DNA from: Crocodylus rhombifer
Lineage: Eukaryota > Chordata > Crocodylia > Crocodylidae
NCBI GenBank assembly: GCA_038503035.1
Contig: JAVSML010024230.1
Location: 285,023-349,022, forward strand
Reading direction: 5' to 3'
DNA: 64,000 nt
The notes below the pieces were generated by a model. It ran no database searches. It was not told where the DNA came from and saw only the letters and a program-made list of their open reading frames with translations. A program made the position numbers and the translations under genes. Below are positions 22,511 through 34,198 of this stretch, piece after piece. Position 1 is the first letter of the stretch, and the number at the start of each line of letters is the position of its first letter.

Positions 22511-22696
22511 CTAATACCTGGAATCTAAAATGTAAATCTGGGGACCTGTGTCTAATAGCATGTCAATTGACTTCTTGCTTTTATTTAATTGAATCTGTAC
22601 AGGTATCCAAATTAAGGAGCCAATATTAGATGCCAGTCTTCGGCCCGCTATCACCCCCTTGGGGGTCAGACCAGCTGGACTTCCTAGACCAGGCAA
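22511..22696 (-). pseudogene. ERV protease remnant
   Basis: A short frame with VQIQLNKSKKSIDMLLDTGP, where DTG is the retroviral aspartic protease active-site motif. It lies between gag and the RT stub, as expected. The flap and C-terminal half are not clearly readable. Confidence 0.6.
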
Positions 22697-23885
22697 TTAG
22701 AGGAGGTAAGTAGTGGCAGCCTTGCATGTACCTGGGAAAGTGTTAACAGTTTTGCCCTCAGGGCAGAAAATTTCTCCAGTGACACTGTTGGTGGTATATT
22801 GAAACAGGTACCTAACAAGTCTTTCCACATTTTTATTTGTAGAGTTTTGGGCCAGCCTTCTCTGGCTTTTTTTTAACAATTCAGAGAGGTCAGGAGGTTT
22901 TTCTTTTCCTGAGGCTACCACCATGGTGGTTTTCATTGACTTGGCAAGCTCTGGCTTCTGCAAGATGGGCAGAAGCTGCACTAATCACCGGATTGGATTT
23001 CTTACTGAGTTGTTTACTGCTTCTGGCTCCAAGACCAACAAGGCCGAGGTGCACTCTGTTGGTGTTCACTGGCAGAACCTCTTACACATCGGTGCAGTTA
23101 CAACTCCTTCATCTAGTGTGAGTCCAATTTCCTGCACAAATGATGTCAGTCGGTGCTACCTGATACAAACAGTGGACAGCCTCCTCTAAATTGACCCACA
23201 CCTGAAGGGCGGGGTTAAGCTCTTCTTCCATGTTACCATAGCTGTTGGTGGTTGCCTGTAGCACAGCAGAAAACAAATTAACATTTTCACCGGTTCCTGC
23301 AAATTGACTCAACTAGAGCTTGGGGCACAGAATTAATTGGGCTGCCTCAGCATGACTCTCAGAAATTGCTGAAGCCCCTTCAGTATGCATTCCAACTAGC
23401 CAGTCTGTTACTGACTCCCCCAGCTTGGACTTACGCTGTTCCTGTATATCTTGTATTTCTGCATGGGTAAAAGAACATAGCTCTGTTTGGGGGTTTTCCC
23501 CTTGAGGCCCTGAGCGAGTTACTATTACAGGAAATGTCTGGCTGACTTCTTCCCTCTGGGTGAGGACATATGGGGGCGGTTCAGCATAAGGCTCATCATC
23601 AATCTTCTCCCCCTCATCTTCCCAGAGCTCTACTTCCTGTTTCTTATCATACAAGCACTGTCGTACCTTCTTGAAAGGAGGCTTCACAGCCTGTGCTAAT
23701 TGTGCTTTCCTATGAAGGGAAGCAGCTGTCCGTGCAATCATAACCTTCCCTTTTTTTGCCTTCAAGTAACTCTGAGCTTCTCTTGCAGCTTCACATGCCA
23801 CACTATTGGAATCTTTTACATCTTCTAGTTCTTTACTTAATCGGGTGTTCTCTTCCTGGAGCTGGACAATCATTTCAGCCCCCAA
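22697..23885 (-). pseudogene. ERV-L-like gag remnant
   Basis: This is the Gag region of ERV copy 2, which would form the virion core. The first 190 codons (23885-23313) are open. An N-terminal coiled-coil-like part (IVQLQEENTRLSKELEDVK) is followed by an acidic, Pro-rich segment (PYAEPPPYVL), then the capsid start FPVIVTRSGPQGENP, FTHAEIQDIQEQRK and GESVTDWLVGMHTEGA. That last group resembles the capsid N-terminal block shared by ERV-L Gag and the mouse restriction factor Fv1. Two further frames (23312-23109, 22981-22697) continue the capsid and end of gag. No zinc knuckle is evident. It is broken by stops and frame changes. Confidence 0.65.
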
Positions 23886-24113
23886 CTGCAGACATGTGGC
23901 CAGCAGTCATGACAGGCACCTCTTCTTGGGTTTACCCCAGGTGGCAGAGGTGAACCAGCCCACTGATCAGGTATGGTTCCTGGGTCACTCCAGGCAGACC
24001 TCAACTCATCCTTGTCCCACCCAGGATTCTCCATCCCTGTTACTTCCTTAAGCAAAACCACCAATGGAGACCACCCTCCATTCTGACTTTTCTTTCCAGA
24101 CCAGAATCTCTCA

Positions 24114-24131
24114 ATCCTGTTCATGACACCA
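24114..24131 (-). promoter_or_regulatory. Primer binding site resembling tRNA-Leu
   Basis: On the minus strand the 18 bases read TGGTGTCATGAACAGGAT. The first eight match the complement of the 3' end of a vertebrate tRNA-Leu ending in TGACACCA, and about 13 of 18 match overall. A Leu primer is the property after which the ERV-L group is named. Confidence 0.6.
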
Positions 24132-24136
24132 ATTTT

Positions 24137-24759
24137 TCTCCCAGCTGCCTGCAGTGGGTTGGTTCAGAATTGAGAGAGTGGTTGGGGTAAAAAAGTTATG
24201 AAAGGTTTATTGATCTAACAAACATGTAATTACGCAAAGTTTAACAACACAACAAAGACAGTAAACCTCCAAGTCGGCAACTTATTGGCAGTCCCCTTTT
24301 ATGCCTGGTATAGAACAAGCCTCTCAAAATCCAGCAAAGTCAGGCATCCCCAATATACGCTGTCCAAAGGGGTACCAGGAAGGACCCTAGTAATCAGTCT
24401 TCAGGCTTCTCAGGATTCATTGTCCTGCCGATCTCAGGTCTGTGGCTTCTCTTTCACAATGATAGCTTCTTTTACCACACTGCATTGCCCTTCAGCTGAT
24501 TTCCAGATGTGCCAGCAAATTTATAGATTTTTTTGAGCTAGCTGTTGCCTTGCAGCCAATTATAGTTCTATACTACAAACTCCTTATATGACTAACCAAT
24601 AGCAGTACAAGCCTTTGTGTTTTCCTTATATGATTAATTTTAGCTGTGCCAGCCATCACTAATGAAGCTGGATAGCAAAATGCATTAACAAAATACAGGA
24701 AATGCTTAACCACAACGGCTTCCTTTTACACTCTTTCTTCTAGCTATAAGCATTTTGCA
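24137..24759 (-). repeat. 5' LTR of ERV copy 2
   Basis: On the minus strand this holds a TATA-like CATAAAAGG (plus CCTTTTATG near 24295) and, about 80 bp further on, AATAAA (plus TTTATT near 24207), a normal U3-R order. The inner edge lies 5 bp from the primer binding site. The outer edge near 24759 is inferred from a CA end next to ATAC and is uncertain. Confidence 0.6.
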
Positions 24760-25397
24760 ATACATAGATAAGAAGCAGAAAACCAGGTTTAACCCTCTGA
24801 ATGCCAGTTTAGCCATCACAGGATGGTTCAGCAAGCATTCTTTTAAGCAGACACAATTTGTTGTCAAGAGATATGACCAAGTCACTGCCACAGCACACAT
24901 GGCAACAATGCATGCTGCCTAAAACTGGAGCCTGGCTGGCCAGAGCCATAATTCAGCTGCCTGCCAGGCTTCCTGCCATGGCTGTAGCCCCAGGAGCCCC
25001 CCAGGACCCCAAGTAAGGCTTCTGGTGCCAGCAAAGTTGCTGTCCCCAGCCTCCTCTACCACACCCAGGGTAACATGCTGCATGCCAGAATACATGTGGC
25101 ACAGGTGTTCTTCAGGGACAAGTAGCCGTGGCACATCTTGCAGCACTTTTTGGCACTGTTACTTGTCCCCTGGGCAAACAAATGTACATGCCTATCTTGA
25201 TGTGGCCTAAGTGTGGTCAAACATTGGACCAAGCTACCTATAAAACCTGTGGAATCTCCATTCTTGCAAATTTTTCAAGAGTAAGTTAGATGAACACTTG
25301 GCTGGGGTGGTTTATTTAGTTTTATCCTGCCTTGAGCAGTTGGCTAGACTAGACGACCTCATGAGTTCCCTACCAGCCCTACTTTCCTATTTTAAGT

Positions 25398-27724
25398 TAT
25401 AAGATTTAGAAAATGAGTAGAGATGAGTATTTCCATCTCTTTGCTCAGTATCTTCATGGTTAAAGTATTTACCTGTCTTTTAGGAGATTAGGGTGCAAAT
25501 AGGGATAAGATACTTGTTGGAATTTAAGCCCATAGATGTGCCAGGAGGCTCTTCTAATTACAGTGTGTTGGAGCAGACTCAATTAACTGAGTCCGCTGGA
25601 GCATGCTAATTATCATGATGAACTTTAGTTAATTCAGTGAACTTTAGTTAAAGTACTCCTGCCACCATTTTGAAGCACAAGGACACTGATCCAAGAGATG
25701 CTGCAGTGCTTTAATTAAAGCGGAACTTGAAACTGTTCTATTTAAAGCACCCCGCCCCTACACCCTGAGCATCTTCCACCTTGGGAAGATGGGAATTGGG
25801 AAGATGGGAGCATAAAATCTCCCGTCTTCCCAATTCTAAGAATGCTTTTTGAGCCTCCAACTATAGAAGACTTAAGTGATGCTGTCAGCCCCTTTTATTG
25901 AAGCTGTTGCACTTCATATCGGAGAAGAAGAGAATGTTTTTAGAAACTATATACCCATAAGGAAGCTCAATGGAAAATATGTGATAATAAATATTTCTCC
26001 AGGCATGATCAAATATTTTAGTTACTAGTAACACTCTTTTGTGTGTGTATACCTGGGTCACAGAGACTGGATTTGGATTTTCAGTTCCATAAGCTAATAT
26101 TTAGTAGTATTGCATGGATAATCAAACTTTGAACAAAGATCTTTCCCAAATTTAATACTGAAGCAGCCTTTTCTTGTGCTAAATATCTGGCACATGGTGG
26201 CTTCCAATGTGTGATTTAAAAAAATCGCCAGATATCTGCTGCTACATCTTTGTAGAGGTTTTCAGTAGCAATGAGAGAAGATTTAGTTGAAAGTATTAAA
26301 TCTTTTGAATTAAAGTATTTGAATTTTTGAAACTGGTCTCTTCACACAAGCATGCATACTTTTATTACTACATAAATAACTAACCAAAAGTATTTAAGGA
26401 ATAAGTCATTATATGTCTAATTATCAAACCCTATTCAGTAGGCATTTTACTGGAATGTGGTCCTTTTGCATAAAAATACCTTGAGGTTGCCAGAAAAGGA
26501 TTATCTACAACAGTTTTATTCATTGGAATATTTCCAGCATAGGAGAAATAATTTAAAATCTAGGGCCATTGGCTGGGGCTACATAATCTTCTTGTTTTCA
26601 AGCCATTATTTTAAAGGAATAAACAAATAACAAAGTTATTTTTCCATAAAAAGTATGGACATGCTTTAAGCTTTTTCTCTTTTTGATTCCACTATGTAAT
26701 TAAAAAAAAAATCATGGAGTTAACACAAGGAACGATCCCCCCCCCCCCCCCCCGCCAAAGCATAGTGATACACATTTAAAATGCCACTATTTGCTGCCAC
26801 ATTTACTTTAAAAGGTTATGGCCTACATAAATCAAAAGTTAAATTCTTGAGTCTATTCAAGCGTGTAGCAAACTTCCCACTTTCCTGACTGGCTAGGATA
26901 TTACTCATAGTCTTCAGATTCATTTCCATTTACCTCTTTTACTGAGCCTCTCAGAGATTTATTGGGTCAAGAATAGAACCAAAACTGGTCTATGGTAGAA
27001 TCAGAACATATAGAAATGTAAAATTTAAAAAGAATACAACATTTGAAAGTCCTTCTTTGACCCAAATATTTTGAGAGTCTCTAAGTTATGAACAAAGGGT
27101 CAGACTTGTATTTGTCTGTGTGTGTTTGCAGAGGAGGTTGGAGGAGGGATTCCCTAAACATGTTAGTTCACCACTATACCATTAGTAAACAGATAAGGGA
27201 AAGGATTTGTTTTACACATCTACAAATAGAGAAAAAGGTGAAAGCAACACCTAAAGTGAAAGGTAAGTCTGCTGCTTTCAGAATTAACCTCAGTATTGGC
27301 AACCGAAGCTGGCTCTTGAAACACAGTATTGTTGCTACCTTTCCAATTGGGAGAAAATGTGACTGATCTCTAATTTCAAATCAGCCTCAACATGCTCTTT
27401 CTCTCATATTCAAAGCTCTAAAATCCAGCTACATCAATGGCATTTCTGGATGTTGGCACTTAAAGCACAAAATAAGTTGCTTATTGGAGAGAGAAACTGC
27501 TTTGACCAATCTCCATCCTAATGCAAGGATTATAATTTGTTCTAGAAATTACTCTATTAACAAATCCTAATAATTGTATACTGTTACCTGGATTACAGGT
27601 AACCTTGTACGTTGGCTACTGATAAAAGAGACAAGATACAGGGGTTTGATTTTTTTTTTTTATTGCTTACATGCCAAAACAAAAAGAGTTATCCCAAAGT
27701 CTATCTAGTGACCTGTGACAGCAC
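25398..27724. other. Gene-free AT-rich DNA with a stem-loop and a C tract
   Basis: No coding region is recognised. A strong stem-loop lies at 25793-25836. At 25576-25593 GACTCAATTAACTGAGTC is a palindrome-like word. A pure C run is at about 26737-26752 and an A run near 26701-26710. The open frame at 27088-27366 has no recognisable domain. Confidence 0.5.
25793..25836. repeat. Stem-loop, 17-bp arms with one mismatch
   Basis: GAATTGGGAAGATGGGA and TCCCGTCTTCCCAATTC are separated by 10 bp. The left arm is preceded by a partial direct copy (TTGGGAAGATGGGAATT). Confidence 0.8.
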
Positions 27725-29005
27725 AACATTCATCAACACCAGAGTAATGGAAGGCAGCATCTGAGTGCCAGCCAACATGGCTTTGTGACTGGCGGATCTT
27801 GCCTGACTAACCTTATCTCCTTCTATGACCAGGTAACATGTGCCCTGGACAAGGGAGATGATGTGGACATCATATATCTGGATTTCAAGAAAGCCTTTGA
27901 CCTAGTTCCCCATGATGTCCTCATGGTTAAACAGGGAACTGTGACCTTGACCATCATACGGTCCGATGGCTAGGCAACTAGCCATGGGGTCAGACCCAAA
28001 GTGTACTAGTTGATGGGATCAAATCAATGTGGTGCAGGGTGACCAGTGGAGTTCCTCAGGGCTTGTTACTTGGTCTTATACTCTTTAAAATCTTCATTAA
28101 TGATCAGGATTTGGGAGTCCAATGTGACCTGGCCAAGTTCATGGATGATACCAAATTATGAGGAAGGGTGGTCACACTGCAGGACAGGTTGGGGAAACAG
28201 GCTGATTTGGACATGCTGTCAAGGTGGGCCAACCAAAACATGATGACCTTCAATGTAGAAAGTCTAAGGTGCTGCACCTTGGTAGGAAGAACCTTCAACA
28301 TGTTTACAGGTTTGGCAGTGCTATGCTCAGTAGCACCATGACCAAAAGGGACTTGGTGGTCTTGGCTGACCACAAGATGAATATGAGCCACCAGTGCAAC
28401 GCTGTGGTTGGCAAAGAAAACAAACCTCTGGCATATATCTACTGATGCATCTCAAGCAAAACCAGGGAAGTCATCCTTCCACTTTACTTGGCCCTTGTGA
28501 GACCGCAGCTGGAGTACTGTGTCCTGTATTGGGCCCCCCACTTCAAAAAGGGTATGGAGAAGCTTGAGAGAGTCCAGAGGAGAGCCACCCTCATGATCCA
28601 AGGCCTGGAGGAGAGGCTGAGGGACTTGGGACTCTTCAGTCTGGAGAAGAAAAGGCTCAGGGGGCACTTGGTGGTAGGCTGCAATTACGTAAGAGGGGTA
28701 CATCAGGACCTGGGAAAACATGTTCACCAGAGCTCCCCAAGGGATAACAAGCTTTAACAGCCATAAACTCCAGGAAGGCTGATTTAGACTTGACATAAGA
28801 AAAAAGTGCTTTCTGGGTGAGTGTTCAGGGTCTGGAAAAACTCCCCCCAGAGGTGGTGCAAGCACAGACTCTGGACTCTTTCAAAAAACAGGTGGATATA
28901 TTTCTTGCTGGAGGTCACTTGATCCCAGCTGACTTCCTGCCTATGGCAGGGGGGCTGGACTCAATGACCTCATAAGGTTCCTTCCAGCCCCTAATGTCTA
29001 TTAAA
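27725..29005 (+). pseudogene. CR1 ORF2 fragment with 3' end, degenerate
   Basis: A 5'-truncated CR1 in sense orientation. It starts in the RT domain (QHGFVTGGSCLTNLISFYDQ), continues with IYLDFKKAFDLVPHD, then after frame changes VEFLRA... (the GVPQG block), MDDTKL-like text near 28140, [59 protein letters not shown] and [13 protein letters not shown]. It ends with GGGGGGCTGGACTCAATGACC and a TCTATTAAATCTATGAA tail near 29005. Its wording is close to the long CR1 at 34199-39127, so both are of one subfamily. Multiple stops and frameshifts are present. Confidence 0.92.
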
Positions 29006-29049
29006 TCTATGAAACGTAGACAACACATAGGTTTACTAGCTGGGGAGAC

Positions 29050-29420
29050 TCAAAGGCCATGTCCAGATGTGCATGAGTATTTGGTTCTCCATGGAATGCC
29101 TGTGCCACTGCCAAGCAGCTGCACCTATGCAAGCCATGAGCATGCTAAGGCCCGGCCTGCTGCTGCCACCAGTGGTGGGGGCTACATTCCTCCCCAGCCT
29201 TCATCAAACCCCACACAGCCACACCCCTCCCACACCCCTCCCTAACACACACCAACACCCCCTAACATACTCTACACCCCCCCACGCAAACAGCCATAAC
29301 CCCTCAAAAACTCATACATACTGGACCCCACCACACACACACACACGCACGCATGCACGGATTCCCCAACCACACCCCACACATGCTTCCACCCAACCCC
29401 CTACATACACAATATACAAG
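29050..29420 (+). repeat. Possible Harbinger-type end followed by C/A-rich low-complexity DNA
   Basis: GGCCATGTCCAGATGTGCATG at 29054 resembles the ends of the Harbinger-like elements in this window. About 29200-29410 is a C/A-rich tract (CACACCCCTCCC, a CA run near 29333-29346). I could not find a matching right end, so only the low-complexity nature is certain. Confidence 0.45.
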
Positions 29421-31420
29421 AGTAAGAGTTTATTTTGAGCTATTATGCACTCACCTGTATATACAATACACAAATCTACATAAATCAGGACAAAATATAT
29501 ATTTTTAAATAAAATTAAAATATGTTACAGTAGATGCTTGACTTTTAGTGTACAATTTGGTTTATTTGTTTGATTTTTGTTTCAGCTCCAAGATGGCAAC
29601 CTTCCTTAAAAGGAGTACTTCTCAGGGCAAGGGGAGGGACTTACAGTGACAAAGGTAAGAGGTTAGGGGGTGGGACATCTGGCTTCAAAAATGTGACCCA
29701 GGAGCAGGGTACCTGTCAAGGGGCAGGGCTTCCATTATGGCCCTCAATGGCTCACCAAAACATATTATGCAACCCTTCAGCTGAAATATTGCCCACCCCA
29801 GCTCTAGCCACAGCTGCAGAGAAGGCATCCCCAGGGTCCTTGTGCCTGTCTTTTCTTTGTTCTCCTTGGAGCATCTGCTGTTCACTGTGGGGTGTGGAGC
29901 TGTGGCCAGCAGAAGTGCTGGGTTGCAAATAACAGCCCACAGTGTCAGAAAGATTGCCAACCTCTGGTCTATACCATTCATTATTGTACATGGTTCTCTT
30001 CTGTTCTTTGTTAAATCAGTAGATTCGGTGTATACATATTGTAAACTATCGTATGTTTCAGTTGAAATACTATGTGATTAGATTGATTAACTTATTTAAA
30101 GAATAAATTTAGTTCTACAAAGTTCTGCTGAATATACTTTATTAATCAGTCATTCCTTCACTGGGAAGAAGGTGGTGCCATTATGTAAAAATGCTTACTA
30201 GTCTAATTTTATTATTCTACAAAACATTGCAGAAAATGTGAATGTTCCAAAATTCCTATGCATTAATTAAATGGCATTTTGAAATACTCTATATTGATCT
30301 GGTGTAATGATGAAGTGAGAAAGAAGTGGAATTTTCTCTGAAGACATATTCTGTCAATATTTATTTGCAGATACATAACTCATTGGAACTGCCAGTCAAA
30401 ATCTTAAGCACTATAAATCTGCATCAGCTGTTTAGCTGCTATTTGTAATTGATGAAACGGGAACTTGTTGAACTGCTTGCACTTCCCTATAGATATCAGT
30501 AGGAAGAGATCAGATGCCAGTGTTTATAATGCTCTGTAGAAAAATAAATAATAAAAAAAGGAGGCTAGCAAAGAGGTTTTGTTTAGAAAGAAAAGCTAAT
30601 TCCAGTGACAGCAAAGTTTGTCTGTGGAAGTTGTAGCAGTAATAGACTGAGGATGCTTAACTTAGTTGAAATTCTGATTGTAGGTAGTAATATTCCTAAA
30701 AACTGGCCTAAGTATTACATTGCTATTATCAGTTTACATACAGGCACAATTAAATCATTTTGATGCCATTATATCATTATAAGGTGTTTATACCAAAACA
30801 ATGTATATTGTTAAGCATCTTAGATTTAATAATAATTATTAAATCTGATAACTAAACGTATGTTAAAATAATTTTAAATGGAAAACTAACCTGGTGTGTT
30901 GGAAAAATTACATAGTGCTGGACCTGGTAATTGATATCTTATACCCCAAAAAGCAGGAAATTGAAGGCTTGCAGAGTAGATAAAAGGATTTCTTGTGTCC
31001 TGTGCCTCACAGATGTCCTGGGAGGTTAACCAGTTTCAGACCACTTGAGGTAAACTTAATCCTTCCAATACCATAAGCTCCATACACCCTGTGGAATGTG
31101 AAGTAAATATGGGAATTGTAACAGTGTTCTTGTAATAGGGACAGTAGGAAATGATCTGAAATCACAAACTTCTGTTGATGTATGCCAGTAAAAATATAAC
31201 TATTTTCAGTTACTAACAGCCTGAATTAATATTGAACTGGTTGGCTATGGGATACCCTGTTCTGTTTATCAGAAACAAGATTTCTAGTTTGTTTATATGC
31301 CTGAACATTTTGGTGTCTGTCTAATCTTTTGTTTTAAAAGAATCAAATTCTTAGTTATCTGGAAGATGATGACGGTCAGGATTTTAAAGAGTGGCCTGAG
31401 CTGTTTGATTTGTTTGTTTT
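29421..31420. other. Mostly unique DNA; possible hAT-type fragment at 29690-29975
   Basis: On the minus strand, AGAGGTTGGCAATCTTTCTG near 29970 and GGTGGGCAATATTTCAGC, then GAGGGCCATAATGGAAG near 29735-29800, resemble hAT-type MITE ends. I could not pair the ends. From 30000 to 31420 I see no gene or repeat. Confidence 0.4.
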
Positions 31421-33326
31421 TAAGGCTAAGTACAGACAGTCAAAAATCCCAAGGCTGAATCAATTCAATCCTTGGAAGTTAATTTAAACTTCATAAATTG
31501 AACCAATAATCAAGTGACAAGACATTCACTTTTGATTCCAGAAATGCACCACATCCCTTGAGTGGCCCAAATCAGAAGCTGGCGGGCACTAGGACATGCT
31601 TCTCTGCTTCACTGAATCAGACAGTTTGGGCCTTAGCTGACCTGCCCACCCTGTGAAGGGTGGTTTTTAGAGAAGATTCAAAGCACTGTGGGATGCTGAG
31701 GGATGGTGTATTAACTTGAATCTGGAGGGGATCTGGGACAGAAGTTTAATAAACTGAGTTAACCTAAATCAGACAAGTCTAATACTACATCCATTCTGGC
31801 TTATCTTAAACTAATTTCAGCCATTTTGAAAGTGGTTTATGTGTACTGAACTTCTGCTGTGTTATTTGTAACTTCAGAAATGCTGGATCCTGAATTGATT
31901 CAACATTTGGAGGTTAGTCTAACCTGCCTAGGCTGAACCGGTTTGTAACTGGATAAACATTCACTCCAGACTGAGGCATTGCAGGCACATGGCTGCAGTT
32001 GCTCAGGCCAGGCACCAGGGGGCACTAGAACACATGCTTAGCAACAGGGAAGTTGTGCTGGGGGGGCATGGCCAACCCAGGCTGAACTGGCCAGAGAGGG
32101 GTTTATTCCCCCCTCTGTATGCCACCACCAAAGACCAGAGCCAGGTCTGCTCAATGTTCCCTCCTTGCTGATGCAGCACCGGACGCATTGGCTCCTGAGA
32201 CAGAACGGGGAAGGGAGGAGAGTTATCTTCCTCTGTACCCCTACTGGCAGCTGGGTCTTCTCACTGTTGCTGTAGCACTCGCTCCTTGCCCAGAATAGGC
32301 CCACAGCTGTCAACTCACTGGAGGCCAGAGGGAAGAGGAATAACCCCTGTCCCTCCCCGCCACCAGGGGCCCTGCATGGCCATACCTCTAGGTGTTCCAC
32401 AGCAGCTCTGCTAGTCCTACATTCTGGCTTGTCTGTCACAGGCCAGCTGGACACTTTAGTTGCAGACTGACTGAGCACTGCAACTTTATTAGCCACTGGG
32501 CTATTTTGGTTCAGGATCGAGGAGGTGATGTTGAGAGGGAAAGCAATGACACGTTTTACTTATAAAAAAAGAATAAATTTTACTTATGATGACAAAAGAT
32601 ATAGTTTGCACATATGACAGTTAGTAAAAAGGTTAAGCTAATAAACAGACAACATAAGTCATATTTATAAAACAGATACTTCAAAAAGCAAGGTGTGGAT
32701 TGTGATGGCCAGAACCAGAAGATCAAATGGGCAGCTTTAACCAGAGAAATTTGCTTTTTGAGGTATCTACAGAAATAGCTAATGGAGCAGTTCCCTGTCT
32801 GTCTGGAAGAAGATTTATATAAAGCTTTTTGTATTAATCTCCAGATGGCTTGAACTTTAAAAAGCAGAACTGAAAATTATAGCCACAGACATAGCTGATT
32901 TATGAATTTTTGCTTAGAATTAGTAAAAAACTAATGAATGTAATCACAAGGTATAATTAACATAGTGGGTTGAACTTAGGTGGGGACATGTTAAACTCAG
33001 ACCCCAAAGTGATGTGGTGTGATTTGCTTATTGGGTAAACCCAAGCTTGATCAGTAACTTATTGTAATGATTTCTAATACCTTTTAACCCCATAGGATAA
33101 CAGCTATAAAGTAACACTATGAAAGGCTAAATAACTATATAACCAGAACATGGGATGTGTTAGCTTCCCATTCCATGGACCACCACTTAACAGCATAAGA
33201 GCTGTTTTTAAATCACCATAGTACCTTGCTGTACCTGGAGGACTGGTGTATTTGGTGAGCTGTACACCATTGTGCCAAAGTATCATTGGGTAGGGGAACT
33301 GCTGGAACAATTGTTTCCCATGGAGG

Positions 33327-33887
33327 TCAGGTCGGAGGTTTTGGTTGCCTTTTTGGGCTGGTTGTAGAATTTTGAGCTGCAGGTGGGGTTACAGCAGTGG
33401 TCACATCAGGACTCAGGGTGGGCAGTGTACCTGCAGGCAGAATATAAGAGCACCAGGGCCATTGGAAGAAATCACAACAATCTCCTCCTGTCCCACACTC
33501 GTTTTTCCCATTGCTGGCATATGGGAGGAAACTGAGTAACCACCCTGTCCCACAGTAACATCGACAGGTTCCCCCTTGCCAGTCCACAATCCATTGCCAA
33601 CAACTGAGAGGCCAGTTTCGCACTTCTTCAATTGCAGCTGGGCGTTCTCGGTATCTCAGTATGTCTGAGGCCTTGGCAGTGGGTACAATCTGCTGTGTGG
33701 GAGCACAGAAATACCCCATATCAGTTAAATAACAGCAAATGATTAGCAGTCCTGTCATGATGGCATTCCACCCCTTCATTGCTGGATGAAGGTGACAGCG
33801 TTGCTTTGGAGCAGGATGACAACTCCAGAGCACCCCAAGGTTGGACTCAATCTTCAGGAACAAAGAAAAATGGAGTCTGGCTCCCAT
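33327..33887 (-). pseudogene. env-like frame of ERV copy 1, truncated
   Basis: An open frame of 186 codons that starts inside the end of pol (about 40 bp overlap), the usual pol-env overlap of retroviruses. It has a hydrophobic segment at about residues 42-53 (IMTGLLIICCYL), consistent with a signal peptide, then a cysteine- and tryptophan-rich part and a Thr/Ser/Pro-rich tail with a possible N-glycosylation site (NSTT). No fusion peptide, CX6CC motif or transmembrane region follows in frame, so the transmembrane subunit is missing or out of frame. The env assignment is inferred from position and composition; there is no family match by eye. Confidence 0.5.
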
Positions 33888-34196
33888 TAGATGGATCTGA
33901 CCTTGACATCCACCATGAGTTACATGTATCCTGTGCCGTTAGTACTCCTTCCCATTTGTCCCCCTGTGGATGCTTAACCACTACCTGATTCCCCGCCTGG
34001 AGTTTCCCCCACCCACTCCTTGGCTGTTCCACTGCTGGTTCATGGTGCCTGCCTTGACCAAAGACTTGCTGCATGGGGCTTCCTCCAGAGCTGGGCTGAT
34101 TGTTGGCCCAGTTGACTAAGCAATCCAGGTGTGGGTCCCAGTCTTTGAGGGCTGAACCGGTGGCCATTCACAGGTTGTACTTCAAGATACCGTTGG
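33847..34196 (-). pseudogene. Integrase C-terminal part of ERV copy 1
   Basis: The open part (34167-33847) carries KDWDPHLDCLVNWANNQPSS, GSPMQQVFGQ and LQAGNQVVVKHPQGDKWEG, an SH3-like integrase C-terminal domain. It is the continuation of the core that stops at 39128; the CR1 at 34199-39127 lies between them. Confidence 0.75.
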
Positions 34197-34198
34197 TT

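Larger units (their letters stand above)
20888..24759 (-). mobile_element. ERV-L-like endogenous retrovirus (copy 2), internally deleted
   Basis: An old, defective class III-like provirus on the minus strand. In its own order, right to left: 5' LTR (about 24759-24137), tRNA-Leu-like primer binding site (24131-24114), gag (about 23885-22700), protease (about 22696-22511), a stub of RT fused to the integrase core (about 22050-21640), the integrase end, a trace of the pol-env junction and the U5/R end of the 3' LTR (20888-21035). Most of RT, all of RNase H and nearly all of env are missing. The flanks read ATAC on both sides (20884-20887 and 24760-24763), a possible but weak 4-bp duplication. 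It is the same family as the provirus at 32400-41305. Confidence 0.82.
20699..25207. mobile_element. Harbinger-like element interrupting the CR1, itself split by an ERV
   Basis: The left end reads AGCCACATCCATATGAG. The reverse complement of the right end reads GGCCACATCAAGATAGGC. The 3-bp flanks are TGA and TAA, one mismatch from a perfect duplication. The element's own sequence is about 20699-20887 and roughly 24760-25207; the ERV occupies the middle. No coding region is seen in the flanking parts. Confidence 0.55.
20580..25397 (+). mobile_element. CR1 3' end fragment split by a nested insertion
   Basis: Left part (20580-20698): GGTTAGAGATTAGGAAGAAC, the CR1 C-terminal coding end. Right part (25208-25397): GTGGTCAAACATTGGACCAA, CCTGTGGAATCTCCATTCTTG, then GGCTAGACTAGACGACCTCATG and CCTACCAGCCCTACTTTC, the CR1 3' UTR. 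Joining 20698 to 25208 restores the expected CR1 order, so everything between is a later insertion. Confidence 0.8.

Noticed and set aside
22923..23189. Plus-strand open frames across the ERV gag
   Set aside because: They are shadows of the minus-strand gag, which has recognisable capsid-type motifs.
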